Origin: Leptospiraceae bacterium
Lineage (GTDB): Bacteria > Spirochaetota > Leptospiria > Leptospirales > Leptonemataceae
Direction of reading: 5' to 3'
NCBI GenBank assembly: GCA_025059995.1
Contig: JANXCF010000007.1
Coordinates: forward strand, 1 to 64,000
DNA length: 64,000 nucleotides
A program made the translations under genes and the position numbers. The notes beneath the pieces were generated by a model. It was not told the origin of the DNA, searched no databases, and saw nothing but the letters and a program-made list of their open reading frames with translations. Within the stretch, counting starts at the first letter, position 1. Each line of letters begins with the position of its first letter. Positions 53,382-62,373 of this stretch are shown piece after piece.

Positions 53382-53837
53382 TTACCATTCCTGTGGATCA
53401 CAATAATAATGAACAATGATTTTACATTGATTTGGGAAAATGGGTATGATTTCTTGGATTTTTGCTTCATCAAGGCATTTACGCCAAAGGGAATAATAAT
53501 TGTTTTTTAGTTGATCATACCAGAGCCTTTGGGATTCGATGTATTTCTCTGTTATCCCGAGCCATTTACTGTGAGCGTGGATTTGTGCTTCTTTGACACA
53601 TTGATTGAGCCGGTGTTCGTAAGGTTCTTTTTGTGAATTTGGGATTCGCCCATACCCAATGATTTGAATAAAATCTTTTCCATAAAAAAAATCATGATGA
53701 TTAGGAGGTAGGGGACTTTTCGGGGATTGTATTTGACAACTCCAAAAAATGAAAAAAATAAAGAGAAGATGAAGCTTTGGTATCTTTTGGGAGTTTTGGT
53801 TATTGGGAACATTTATCCTAAAACTTTTCCTGAACAT
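53382..53837 (-). CDS. small hypothetical lipoprotein
   Basis: About 151 residues from the ATG at 53837 (MFRKSF); an ATG at 53864 is also possible. A hydrophobic leader LHLLFIFFIFWSC ends in a plausible lipobox. The mature part has a GYGRIP motif, a helical RLNQCVKEAQIHAHSKWLG block and four cysteines. The KEAQIHAHSKWLGI block recalls periplasmic LPP20/DUF-type lipoproteins, but I cannot name the family. Its 5' end overlaps the divergent VWA gene by about 69 bp, so one of the two starts may be wrong. Confidence 0.5.
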   Translation of the reverse strand: MFRKSFRINVPNNQNSQKIPKLHLLFIFFIFWSCQIQSPKSPLPPNHHDFFYGKDFIQIIGYGRIPNSQKEPYEHRLNQCVKEAQIHAHSKWLGITEKYIESQRLWYDQLKNNYYSLWRKCLDEAKIQEIIPIFPNQCKIIVHYYCDPQEW

Positions 53838-55298
53838 CTTGCGATCTTCCCTTTTTATGTCCAAAACTCATCAGATAAAATTCTTTCTCCTATGGAATTA
53901 CCAGTGCTTTTGCAGGATGCAACCATATTCTTAGCAAGACTTCAGTTTCAATATACTTTTCTTTCGTCGGAAAAACTAAATTTGGATTATCCTCAATATC
54001 AAGAAGGTTTGACGGAGCTACAGGCTCGTGTGCAGCTTTTAGAGATTTGTGGAAAAAATGAGTTTTCGTATTTTCACGTGGGGGAAGCATATTTTTTAAC
54101 TTCTGAGAGTGTGCAATTATATCAAGTCATTTTTTCTTGTAAAACCATGCAAAAGCTATATCAAATCAAAACCCAAACAAAGATCGACAAACTCCAATCT
54201 ACTTTAGCAAACAACCTGAAAAAAATCCTTCCTTTCTTGGTGGAAAATCCTCAATACCAACGATGGTTGTCGAAATTTCAAAAACAAAATCAAATATTTG
54301 TTCTTTTAGATAGTTCTGGTTCCATGAGTTCTTTACTTCCCATCCTTCGTTCTTCCCTAAATCCAGAACTCCATCATCTTTATGTTGTTTATAAAAATCA
54401 AAATCTAAAGCTAATAAAAGATTTTAGTGAATACATTCCCTCAGAAAGTTTGCATACAGAAGATTTAGTTTTTTCTCTTCGACAAATCCAAAGAGAATTG
54501 ATACCTTATCAGTCGGAACTCTGGATCTTTTTTGATTCTTTACAAACAGATCGATATTTTCGAGAATTGGGGTTTCTTTTAAAAACAATCACTACGAAAG
54601 GGATCAGAGTAAAAATTTTTCAGACCTATAAACTGCCCTTAGAGGTGTGGAGTGAACTAGAAAATTTTCGAAACATAGAAAATGTAGAATTCGTCCCTGT
54701 GGTTTATGGAAGGGTTTGTGGGTATGAGAACGGCTTTCGTAGTTTTTTCGTTCGCTATGGGAAAATCTTATCACTTTGTGAAGAAGAATATCAAGTTGAG
54801 TATCTAAAAAGTATTTATAACATAAAAGAATGTCCCAGATTGGAAATGTATCTTTACACACCATCTGAGTTAGATTTGGATTGGGTATGTTCGGCTTATG
54901 AGAAGAAAAACAAAACCAAGTTGGTATATGCAAGCAGCGTGGTTTCTGATTTGGAAAGACAAATTCACAAAGCTTCCCAACAACTTCGTTCAAATCAAAC
55001 ATACTATAAGGTTTTACTAAAAGATGAAACTAAAGCTTTCTGGATCCGCCTTTCGAATCGACAAATCCTAAACTCTCTTTTGGAATACAAAAATAAAAAC
55101 CAGAACTTTTATATAGGGTTGTCTTTTTATAAACGAGATTTTGTAGAGAATGTCCCAGATAAAATTTTGATTTTAGACTCAAAAGAAGTGCCTAGATTGT
55201 TTTTACGAAGTTTTTTAGAAATGGAAAAAAAGAAATACCTTTCCTCAGATGATATTTATTTTTTCTTTGTGCAAGTATTGGACGTTCGCTATGAATAA
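53769..55298 (+). CDS. exported von Willebrand A-like protein
   Basis: The protein has 509 residues from ATG 53769 (MKLWYLLGVLVIGNIYPKTF), where a signal peptide begins; the frame opens further upstream at 53727. A short N-terminal beta domain is followed by a vWA domain from about 180: IFVLLDSSGSM is the MIDAS motif that binds a metal and a ligand, and ELWIFFDSLQTD supplies a second acidic site. The C-terminal half contains several cysteines (GRVCGYENG, LSLCEEE, NIKECPR) and is not recognised. It acts in the periplasm or at the surface. Its last 8 bp overlap the soluble histidine kinase gene. Confidence 0.75.
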   Translation: MKLWYLLGVLVIGNIYPKTFPEHLAIFPFYVQNSSDKILSPMELPVLLQDATIFLARLQFQYTFLSSEKLNLDYPQYQEGLTELQARVQLLEICGKNEFSYFHVGEAYFLTSESVQLYQVIFSCKTMQKLYQIKTQTKIDKLQSTLANNLKKILPFLVENPQYQRWLSKFQKQNQIFVLLDSSGSMSSLLPILRSSLNPELHHLYVVYKNQNLKLIKDFSEYIPSESLHTEDLVFSLRQIQRELIPYQSELWIFFDSLQTDRYFRELGFLLKTITTKGIRVKIFQTYKLPLEVWSELENFRNIENVEFVPVVYGRVCGYENGFRSFFVRYGKILSLCEEEYQVEYLKSIYNIKECPRLEMYLYTPSELDLDWVCSAYEKKNKTKLVYASSVVSDLERQIHKASQQLRSNQTYYKVLLKDETKAFWIRLSNRQILNSLLEYKNKNQNFYIGLSFYKRDFVENVPDKILILDSKEVPRLFLRSFLEMEKKKYLSSDDIYFFFVQVLDVRYE

Positions 55299-56133
55299 AA
55301 AAAAAGCCCTAAAAAAGAAAAATGTCAAACAAGCCATTGAAAAACCAAATGTATTATCCCTTCCTTTATCGAATATTCAAAATGAAGCTCTGCCTGTATT
55401 AGCAGCTGGACTTGCTCATGAAGTCAAAAATCCGTTGTCAGCAATCCATCTTCATTTACAACTTTTAGAAAATCAAATCCAATTAGTAGAAAATCCTTCC
55501 TTGCGGGAAGCAATGCTAAAACGAGTAGAAATCATCAAAAAAGAAATCTTAAGTCTAAACCGCTTATTGCAGGAATTTATAAAAATCATTCGAGCAGAGA
55601 AGAGAAATTTTACACTTTTAGAATTGAATGAACTCATACCTTCCATCGTTTCTTTGTTGAAGCCACAGGCTGACAAAGTTCAAGCTTCTATTTATTTTTA
55701 TCCCGGAAGACTACCAGCTCATTTTGAGATTGATCCCTTATTCGTAAAGCAAATCTTGATTAACCTCATCATCAATTCCATTCAAGCATTTTACACGGAT
55801 AAAGACGCCACAAAAAAACGAAAAATTGAAATTTCCACTGGGATAGAAAATGAACTTCCATATATTAGGGTAGCAGACAACGGTCCGGGAATTCCGTCGT
55901 CTATACAGGGTCGTATTTTTGAGCCATTCTTCACAACAAAACAAGATGGTAGTGGTTTGGGTTTAGCTTTAGTCAAAAAAATGGTGGAAGAGATGGGTGG
56001 TGAAATTGATTTTGTTTCCAAGGAAGGAGAAGGAACGGTATTTACGATTTATTTTTATGGAAATTCTATGAAAAATATTGGTCAGAAATTTCCTTATGAA
56101 AAAGAAGCTCAAAAAAACCCTACTACTCATTGA
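55291..56133 (+). CDS. soluble histidine kinase (NtrB-like)
   Basis: A 280-residue kinase from the ATG at 55291, which overlaps the VWA gene. It has almost no sensor region: the phospho-acceptor is His43 in GLAHEVKNPLSAI. The HATPase domain follows with ILINLIINSIQAF (N box), VADNGPGIP (G1) and GSGLGLALVKKM (G2). With no input domain it must be controlled through another protein, possibly in complex with its partner. It overlaps the NtrC-type regulator gene by 38 bp and is its clear partner. Confidence 0.92.
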   Translation: MNKKKALKKKNVKQAIEKPNVLSLPLSNIQNEALPVLAAGLAHEVKNPLSAIHLHLQLLENQIQLVENPSLREAMLKRVEIIKKEILSLNRLLQEFIKIIRAEKRNFTLLELNELIPSIVSLLKPQADKVQASIYFYPGRLPAHFEIDPLFVKQILINLIINSIQAFYTDKDATKKRKIEISTGIENELPYIRVADNGPGIPSSIQGRIFEPFFTTKQDGSGLGLALVKKMVEEMGGEIDFVSKEGEGTVFTIYFYGNSMKNIGQKFPYEKEAQKNPTTH

Positions 56134-57481
56134 AGATAATGAAACCTACCGAGAAGGAATAAAGGAATTTTTACAATCGAAAGGCTTCAAGATTTTAGAG
56201 TCGGCAAAAAAATCCGAATCCGTGAATTTGATAGAAAATTTGAACGCTGAAATAGACTTGATTTTGAGTGATTTGAAACTCCCCGATGGGAATGGATTAG
56301 AAATCCTCAAGTTCGTTCAAAGCAAAAATTTTGATATTCCTGTAATTTTTATCACAGGACAACCTGATGTGGAAAGCGCAGTTGAGGCTTTAAAATCAGG
56401 GGCATGGGATTATTTGGTCAAACCTGTGGAGTTGGAACATCTCTATCACAAAATCCAATCCTGCTTGGATACAAAACTACTCAAGATTGAAAATTTAGAA
56501 CTCAAGAAGAAACTATCAGAAATCAACGAAAACGAAAGTTTTTTTATAGGAGTCTCCGCCAATATACAAAAGGTTTATGAAAAAGCCAAACAAATCGCAC
56601 CAACGGAAATCACGGTTCTCATTGAAGGAGAATCAGGAACAGGAAAAGAAGTCTTGGCAAATTTTATCTATAAACATTCACAAAGAAAGAATAAGCCCTT
56701 TGTGAAGATCAATTGTGGTGCTATTGTAAAATCCCTTTTGGAGGCAGAGTTATTTGGAGTAGTGAAGGGTGCATATACTGGAGCTGACAAGGATCGACCG
56801 GGTATTTTTGAGTCCGCTAATGGGGGAACCATCTTCTTGGATGAAATTGGGGAGTTGGATATGGAAAGCCAAGTTCGTTTACTCCGGGTCATGGAGGATA
56901 AAACTGTTTATCGTGTTGGTTCTACGACTCCTATTCAAGTGGATGTGCGAATCATTGCGGCAACCAACAAAAACCTATTAGAAGAAGTTGAAAAAAAGCA
57001 GTTTCGTGAGGACCTCTATTATCGTTTAGCTGTTGCGAAATTGATACTACCTCCTTTGCGAGAGCGAAAGGAAGATATCCCCTTACTTTTTAATCATTTC
57101 GTTGTTGAGTTTAATGAAAAATATGGAAAAAGCATTACCAAGCTGTCCCAAGATGTTTTGAAGTTCTTTCAGAATTATGATTGGCCTGGAAACATTCGAC
57201 AATTTCGAAATGTTTTAGAGTCAATGGTCGTTCTCGCAAAAGATGATACTCTAACAATTGAGGATCTTCCAGAAGAGCTTTTGGAACTTCCTTCTCCTGC
57301 TTCAAAAAAGAGATTATTAGACACAATCATTCCTGGAATTTCATTAGAAGAATATGAAAAAGCAATCATTCAAAAAAACCTAGAGTTTGTCAATGGAAAC
57401 CGAGAAAAAGCCGCAGAACTCCTGGGAATTTCTCAGCGAACTTTGTATCGAAAGATAATTGAATATTCTCTTTATAAATGA
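56096..57481 (+). CDS. NtrC-family sigma-54-dependent response regulator
   Basis: A 461-residue protein from ATG 56096 (MKKKLKK). The receiver domain carries Asp59 in LSDLKLPDGNG and the Lys of LVKPVE. The AAA+ domain has Walker A GESGTGKE (178-185), the sigma-54 loop GAYTGA (225-230, Tyr in place of Phe, as in many members), Walker B IFLDEIGEL and the RLLRVMEDK arginine region. A Fis-type helix-turn-helix ends the protein (NREKAAELLGISQRTLYRKI). It activates sigma-54 promoters when phosphorylated by the adjacent kinase. Overlaps recO by 4 bp. Confidence 0.95.
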   Translation: MKKKLKKTLLLIEDNETYREGIKEFLQSKGFKILESAKKSESVNLIENLNAEIDLILSDLKLPDGNGLEILKFVQSKNFDIPVIFITGQPDVESAVEALKSGAWDYLVKPVELEHLYHKIQSCLDTKLLKIENLELKKKLSEINENESFFIGVSANIQKVYEKAKQIAPTEITVLIEGESGTGKEVLANFIYKHSQRKNKPFVKINCGAIVKSLLEAELFGVVKGAYTGADKDRPGIFESANGGTIFLDEIGELDMESQVRLLRVMEDKTVYRVGSTTPIQVDVRIIAATNKNLLEEVEKKQFREDLYYRLAVAKLILPPLRERKEDIPLLFNHFVVEFNEKYGKSITKLSQDVLKFFQNYDWPGNIRQFRNVLESMVVLAKDDTLTIEDLPEELLELPSPASKKRLLDTIIPGISLEEYEKAIIQKNLEFVNGNREKAAELLGISQRTLYRKIIEYSLYK

Positions 57482-58293
57482 AACTCCAAAAATGCCAAGG
57501 GATAATCCTCAAAAAATCTGTCTTTCAAGAGGCGGATGTTCATTTGGAAGTTTTATGTAAGGAGCTCTATGACCAAAAGTATACGAGAAAAAAATTTGTA
57601 GTTCATGGAATTTTAAAATCCAAACGAAGAAACCCCATCGTAGTTGAATTGGGAAACCTTGTCCAAATCGATTATTACGAAAAGGACATAAATGAAACAC
57701 AAAACGTAAAAGAAATTCAACTGATCGAGCGTTTTTGGGAGTTCAAATCTCAATATCAAAATTTTGAGCTCTTAGGAAAAATACTAGAAATCACTTATTA
57801 CGCTTCTATGTCAGATCAAAGAGAACTAAAAGAAATATATGTTTTGTTGCTGAAGGGTTTAGAGTTTTTACAATCTTACGTCCTCAAAGAAAAAGAAGAT
57901 GTAAAAAAAATCATTGAAGAATTATCCTTGGATTTTTCGAGCATATTTTTACTTTTTTTTTCGGTTCGTGTTCTGATGTTCATGGGGTACGTGGGAGATC
58001 TGGTGCATTGTTCTTTTTGTCATGATCCTTTGGATGGGCTAGCAAAGTGGCAGGAAAAACTCTACTTCTATTGCAGAAAATGTGATGCAACTGCTAATGT
58101 GATTGATTATTATTATTCTTTCTTCCTACAACAAATCAAACAAAAAAAGTTTAGTAATTTTATAAAATTTTTAAAACAACTTCACATTCAAAAAAGCATA
58201 GATAGAATAGATGAACTACTATGGGAACTTCAAAAGCGGATTGAAATACATCTTAAAGAAATCATACCCATGAAGCGATCACTTTTTATTTAA
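57478..58293 (+). CDS. recO: DNA repair protein RecO
   Basis: A 271-residue protein with the RecO plan: an N-terminal OB fold (KCQGIILKKSVFQEADVHLEVL, KKFVVHGILKSKRR), a helical middle and a zinc finger with two Cys pairs (CSFCHDP and YFYCRKCDA). RecO loads RecA onto gapped DNA together with RecR. The overlap with the NtrC-type gene (ATGA type, 4 bp) puts it under the same transcript, an unusual setting for recO. Its stop overlaps the convergent glycosyltransferase stop by 8 bp. Confidence 0.88.
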   Translation: MKLQKCQGIILKKSVFQEADVHLEVLCKELYDQKYTRKKFVVHGILKSKRRNPIVVELGNLVQIDYYEKDINETQNVKEIQLIERFWEFKSQYQNFELLGKILEITYYASMSDQRELKEIYVLLLKGLEFLQSYVLKEKEDVKKIIEELSLDFSSIFLLFFSVRVLMFMGYVGDLVHCSFCHDPLDGLAKWQEKLYFYCRKCDATANVIDYYYSFFLQQIKQKKFSNFIKFLKQLHIQKSIDRIDELLWELQKRIEIHLKEIIPMKRSLFI

Positions 58294-59542
58294 AGAATGA
58301 TTTTTCTTTCTGGAAGTCCTCTATCACTTGTTCGTATAGGACTTCGAGTTTTCTTGCTGATTCGTAAATATCATGCTTTCTTGCGATTTCGATGCTGTTT
58401 TGGGAGAATTTTTTGAATTTCTCGGGGTTTTTTAGGATTTCTATTGTTTTTTCAGCGATCTGTTTGTGGTTTCCGGGTTCAACGGTATAGCCGTTGATGT
58501 CGTTTTGTATGAGCTCTGGTAAGGCGAAGGAATTTACTCCAACGCAAGGAAGTCCACTTGCCATTGCTTCTAAAACTACTAAACCCTGAGTTTCCATTGT
58601 TGAAGCAGTCAGAAAAATATCAAACTTAGGATAGATTTTTGTGAGTTCTTTTCGATCCACAAAGCCATGAAAGAAAACGGAATCTTGAATATTTAAATAC
58701 CGAGCTTCTATTTTTAAAGATCGCAAGGCTGGTCCATCTCCATAAATGTCTAATGTAACACCGGGGATATGCTTTTTGATTTCATAGAAGGCTTTGAGGA
58801 TAACATCACAATTTTTTTCATAGGAGATTCTTCCCACATGAATAAGTTTTGGGGGTTGATTAAGTTGTTCTTTGGGTACTCCTTGAAACATTTGGAAATC
58901 AATCCCATTGGAAATCACTTCGATGGTCTTTTTCACACCTTTTTCAACCAATTCACGACGTATGAGTTCTGTGGGGGTGATGATAACTTCACAATTTTCA
59001 TAAAAGTTATTTGCGTATTTCCATAGAAGAGCTTTTTTGAAGCTAGATGTGACTTTTTTTTCGATTTTCTCCAAGTTTTTTTTGATTCTTCTTCCCAAAA
59101 GAATGTAATCTGCCAATTTATCGATATTTAAAAGTCTATACAAAGAAATATACATTTCTTGTTCAGAAATCAAAGTGTGATAAGTTCCTACCATTGGGAT
59201 TTGGTAAAACCTCGATATGAATAAACCGTATTGACCCATCAAACCGGGAGTCTGTAAGTGGATGAGTTCAGCTCTAAATTCTTTTGCTACGTATCGTAGT
59301 TTTTTTTGTGAGGGCAAAACTATTTTGACTTCTGGATACGATGGTAAGGGGGCACTTTTGAATCTGAGGATTTCGATATTCGGATGAAGTTCATGTTGTA
59401 AAATTTCGTCATCAGAATATTTAGGAGCACATATCAAAAAATGATGTCCTTTCGCAGCTAAAATGTTTGTAAACTGATAAATCGATATGGCAACTCCATC
59501 AATTTTGGGAAGGAACGTATCTGTAAAAATGGCAATCCTCAT
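58286..59542 (-). CDS. GT4-family glycosyltransferase
   Basis: The 418-residue GT-B enzyme has an N-terminal acceptor domain (IFTDTFLPKIDGVAISIYQ, LIHLQTPGLMGQYGL, TYHTLISEQEMY). Its C-terminal nucleotide-sugar domain includes LIHVGRISYEKN, LDIYGDGPALRSL and the EX7E region in ETQGLVVLEAMASGLPCVG. It most resembles diacylglycerol or phosphatidylinositol glucosyl/mannosyl transferases such as Mgs/PimB-like enzymes. A glycolipid product is therefore likely, but the substrate is inferred. The two genes downstream of its start (59560-60773) lie on the same strand and precede it. Confidence 0.88.
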   Translation of the reverse strand: MRIAIFTDTFLPKIDGVAISIYQFTNILAAKGHHFLICAPKYSDDEILQHELHPNIEILRFKSAPLPSYPEVKIVLPSQKKLRYVAKEFRAELIHLQTPGLMGQYGLFISRFYQIPMVGTYHTLISEQEMYISLYRLLNIDKLADYILLGRRIKKNLEKIEKKVTSSFKKALLWKYANNFYENCEVIITPTELIRRELVEKGVKKTIEVISNGIDFQMFQGVPKEQLNQPPKLIHVGRISYEKNCDVILKAFYEIKKHIPGVTLDIYGDGPALRSLKIEARYLNIQDSVFFHGFVDRKELTKIYPKFDIFLTASTMETQGLVVLEAMASGLPCVGVNSFALPELIQNDINGYTVEPGNHKQIAEKTIEILKNPEKFKKFSQNSIEIARKHDIYESARKLEVLYEQVIEDFQKEKSFFK

Positions 59543-59559
59543 ATTACATTATTACCATA

Positions 59560-59916
59560 TTACATACTATACATGCTATACATGGCAATAAAACGCTCTA
59601 ATTCTCTTTTAAGAGGTTGTATATAAAAAAACTCTGAAATCAACTTTAAAGTCAAATACAAAATAAGATTAATCATGATAGATAAGAATGAAAACAATAG
59701 GATTTTCGAAGCTCCCACGTTCCAATGTTTTTCTTCACGTCTAAATATCCATTTAAACGCATTTTTGATTAACTTCAATCGTATTAATTCCATCAAAATC
59801 AAAATCAAAGCAGTAGGAATAGTAAACTTCATCAAGATGGGAAAAAACGAAAAGAAAACGAGAATCAAGGCAATGAAAAGAAAAAAATAAAAGTAAAACC
59901 ACTTCAGTAGTTTCAT
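59560..59916 (-). CDS. small hypothetical membrane protein
   Basis: A 118-residue protein with three or four hydrophobic helices (about 6-28, 30-45, 70-92) and a basic loop between them (KLIKNAFKWIFRREEKHW). No family recognised. The C-terminus reads AMYSMYSM, encoded by a 9-bp sequence repeated in tandem at the stop codon. It overlaps the upstream LEA-type lipoprotein gene by 4 bp, indicating joint expression. Confidence 0.55.
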   Translation of the reverse strand: MKLLKWFYFYFFLFIALILVFFSFFPILMKFTIPTALILILMELIRLKLIKNAFKWIFRREEKHWNVGASKILLFSFLSIMINLILYLTLKLISEFFYIQPLKRELERFIAMYSMYSM

Positions 59917-60773
59917 AAATTTTGTGTTACTTTCCCACGAAACTCAATGGGGATGTTGAATTTACTGATATCCACATCTGCAAATTGGAATTCCAAGTTT
60001 CCCTTCAATAAATAGGAACTCTTGGGATTCTTTAGGAATTTTGTTATTGTTTCCGGATCGGGTAATTCCATCGTAAGATCAATCATTTGCTTTGTATCAA
60101 AAGTGGTTTGAATAGGTTGGAATTTTATGATTTCTTGATCTGCTAAGGTGAAAGCAATGTTATTAGCTTGGAGAAAAAACTTACTACCTCCTTGATTTTG
60201 AATGTTTAGTTTTGCTATGAGTTTCATTTTTGGAATTCCAATTGGGAAACCATCCATCCTTACCCTTTCGATTTGTAGTTCGATGTCTTCTAATTCTACT
60301 TTGGGGACAAAAGAAGGAATGGTTTTCTCTATTGTAAATGGAACATAGATTTGCTTTGGTAGACCTGGAACGTTTAAATGAAGCATGGTTCCACCATCAA
60401 GACTCAAAGTCAATTTCGGTTGGTTGAGAAAGGTTTGGATGGTTTTGTATAAATCTTGATATCGGATTTCTACAAATAAAGGCAGGTTTACTGAGGATTT
60501 AGCTGCCACTTTGAATTTTCCTGATTCTATTTTGCTTAGGAATTGTTGATTGATTTTCACATCAAAGTTGAGTTTGGTTTCAGGTAATCCAAATCGGTAG
60601 TGATTAATAAAGTCAGTATCTACTTTGATCACGAATTTTTGTAGACTCGCATCATAAAGAGAAACATCTCGTATTTTAAATTCAGGCTCTTTGGGCATAA
60701 AGAGTTTTTGTATCAGAAGGCATGAAGAAAAAAACAAAAATAAAAATAGAATCCAAAGTCGATATACTTTCAT
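59913..60773 (-). CDS. LEA-type (WHy domain) lipoprotein
   Basis: A 286-residue protein. The leader ends LFFSSC with the lipidated Cys at residue 18. Two copies of a beta-sandwich of the LEA-2/WHy type follow, each with a hydrophobic strand before a polar turn: FKIRDVSLYDASLQKFVIKV, KLNFDVKINQQFLSKIESG and ELEDIELQIERVRMDG, KLIAKLNIQNQGGSKFFL. Such lipoproteins occur in Leptospira and are linked with stress or surface adhesion in other organisms, without a settled function. The ATG is preceded by AGGGA. Overlaps the small membrane protein gene by 4 bp. Confidence 0.8.
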   Translation of the reverse strand: MKVYRLWILFLFLFFSSCLLIQKLFMPKEPEFKIRDVSLYDASLQKFVIKVDTDFINHYRFGLPETKLNFDVKINQQFLSKIESGKFKVAAKSSVNLPLFVEIRYQDLYKTIQTFLNQPKLTLSLDGGTMLHLNVPGLPKQIYVPFTIEKTIPSFVPKVELEDIELQIERVRMDGFPIGIPKMKLIAKLNIQNQGGSKFFLQANNIAFTLADQEIIKFQPIQTTFDTKQMIDLTMELPDPETITKFLKNPKSSYLLKGNLEFQFADVDISKFNIPIEFRGKVTQNL

Positions 60774-60908
60774 TTTCCCTCCTTAAATTTGGAGTTTTGA
60801 GATTGTTTTTTTAAAAAAAATTGTGTCAAGAACAAACAAAAAAGCTCAAGGTATATACAATACAAAAAATTGATTGTTATTTAAGTATAACTCAAAAGAG
60901 TATTCATA

Positions 60909-61985
60909 ATGAATATAACGAAAACGAATCTTTTGAGAATTATATCTATTATTGCAGTATTAATCATCCATGCGACTCATACAGCTCAAAAACACTATTC
61001 TGAACATTTACAAATTTTTAGTTGGGATTTTTTCTATGTGTTGATCAATCAGATTGCGAGATTTTGTGTTCCTGTGTTTGTTATTCTGTCAGGATATGGT
61101 TTGTATGCAAGGTATGGTGATAGTTCTATTTCTTTCTCTATAAAGGAGTTTTATAAACGAAGAACTATAAGAATTGTTTTACCATTTCTTTTTTGGACAT
61201 TAGTGATTCTTTTATGGCAAAGTAAAAATGGCTTTCACGACTTTCTAAGTAAACTTATATATTACCTCACCATTACGGGGATAGACTATCATTTTTATTT
61301 TTTTATTATCATTATTCAGATGTATATATTGTTTCCCTTACTAAGAAAGGTTCACAGCCACTGGTTGCTTATTCTTCTGCTCGTGTTTCAATTATCTACG
61401 TATTCTCCCTCGTATGATATATATCGAATGCTTGGATTTTCTTATCCTATTTTTCCATCGACTTTTTTTGGTTCTTGGTTGTTTTATTTTTATTTGGGTA
61501 TCTACTTGAGGCAAAATCAAGATAAAATCATTAAAACTATAGATTTTAAAAAAAAGATCATTTTGATTATTTTTGCCATCATCTCGTTTTCCTGGATCAT
61601 TGGTGAATATATCCAAAAATCAGAATCCAAAATAGAATTTTTTCACTTCGATCATTTCCATCGCTATTCAGTCCTTATCTATTCCGTGAGTGTGTTTCTT
61701 CTGTTTTATTCAGCACAAATTGATTCATGGCTTCATAAATACAAAGCTCCTATTGATTTACTGGCTTCTCTGTCTTTTGGCGTGTATATTTTTCATACGT
61801 GGATACTTAGGATTTTAGATGTTTATATTTATGAATTTGTATTAATAAAAACGATTTTGTTGATTGTGTTTAGTTTTTCGTTTATGTATATCGTCATGAA
61901 ACTTTTTGATCATTTAGAAAAGAACATGACTTCATATTTTACATCAAAAACTATAGACTTTTTTAAATCCATCATGGGTCTATAA
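60909..61985 (+). CDS. acyltransferase 3 family membrane protein
   Basis: A 358-residue protein with about ten helices. The family's catalytic His is in ILIHATHTAQ near residue 22. The RFCVPVFVILSGY motif and an Arg-rich loop (YKRRTIRIVLPFLFWT) follow, as in OafA/WecH-type acyltransferase 3 enzymes. These transfer acetyl or other acyl groups from acyl-CoA to sugars on the cell surface. No SGNH extension is attached. Stand-alone gene, with an A+T-only hairpin after it and no polysaccharide genes beside it. Confidence 0.85.
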   Translation: MNITKTNLLRIISIIAVLIIHATHTAQKHYSEHLQIFSWDFFYVLINQIARFCVPVFVILSGYGLYARYGDSSISFSIKEFYKRRTIRIVLPFLFWTLVILLWQSKNGFHDFLSKLIYYLTITGIDYHFYFFIIIIQMYILFPLLRKVHSHWLLILLLVFQLSTYSPSYDIYRMLGFSYPIFPSTFFGSWLFYFYLGIYLRQNQDKIIKTIDFKKKIILIIFAIISFSWIIGEYIQKSESKIEFFHFDHFHRYSVLIYSVSVFLLFYSAQIDSWLHKYKAPIDLLASLSFGVYIFHTWILRILDVYIYEFVLIKTILLIVFSFSFMYIVMKLFDHLEKNMTSYFTSKTIDFFKSIMGL

Positions 61986-62023
61986 AATTTAATTCTTTAA
62001 AGTATTAAATTATAAATTTTTTT
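61986..62023 (+). terminator. weak hairpin after the acyltransferase gene
   Basis: AATTTAAT (61986-61993) can pair with ATTAAATT (62004-62011) and a run of T follows at 62017-62023. The stem has no G-C pairs, so it is a weak terminator candidate. The rest of the 258-bp gap up to the tRNA gene holds a second small hairpin and no gene that I can support. Confidence 0.25.
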
Positions 62024-62186
62024 CAAACCAAGATTTAATATTATTGACTATGAAAATAGACAAAATATTTCTTATTTAAGAGAAAGCAATCTATGAATTG
62101 AGATTCGATTTCAGTTTAAAGACTGGAGGACAAGGTGGTAAAAAAGATAAATAATGAACAAGCTAGATTGCCTCTGAAAAGTGATT

Positions 62187-62211
62187 GCTTAAGGAAGCTT
62201 GTGTTTTTTTT
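62187..62211 (+). terminator. small hairpin followed by a T run upstream of the tRNA gene
   Basis: GCTT (62187-62190) and AAGC (62195-62198) flank AAGG, and eight T follow at 62204-62211. The stem is only 4 bp. It might end a short leader transcript from this gap, but the stem length is marginal. Confidence 0.2.
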
Positions 62212-62243
62212 CGTTATTTATCAACCTCTCAACCTTTTCCTAA

Positions 62244-62317
62244 GGGCCCTTAGCTCAGTCGGTCAGAGCAGGAGACTCATAATCTCTTGGTCCCAGGTTC
62301 GAGTCCTGGAGGGCCCA
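62244..62317 (+). tRNA. tRNA with CAU anticodon, probably tRNA-Ile2 (lysidine) or tRNA-Met
   Basis: A 74-base cloverleaf: acceptor stem GGGCCCT/AGGGCCC with discriminator A, D arm GCTC...GAGC, anticodon loop CTCATAA and T arm CCAGG-TTCGAGT-CCTGG. No CCA is encoded. The CAU anticodon fits elongator Met or the minor Ile isoacceptor whose C34 becomes lysidine. The GACTCATAATC-TCTTGGTC anticodon/variable region and CTTAGCTCAG start resemble Escherichia coli tRNA-Ile2 more than its tRNA-Met. It is not the initiator, which would have the mismatched first pair and three G-C pairs in the anticodon stem. Confidence 0.9.
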
Positions 62318-62373
62318 TTTTATGCTTGAAAATTCAATTTTTTTAAAAAATATGCATCATAGGAGTATAAGCT

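Noticed and set aside
62135-62329. 64-codon open frame upstream of and across the tRNA gene
   Set aside because: Its second half is the tRNA gene read as protein (the familiar SSVGQSRRL...SWSQVRVLEG pattern), so it is not a gene.
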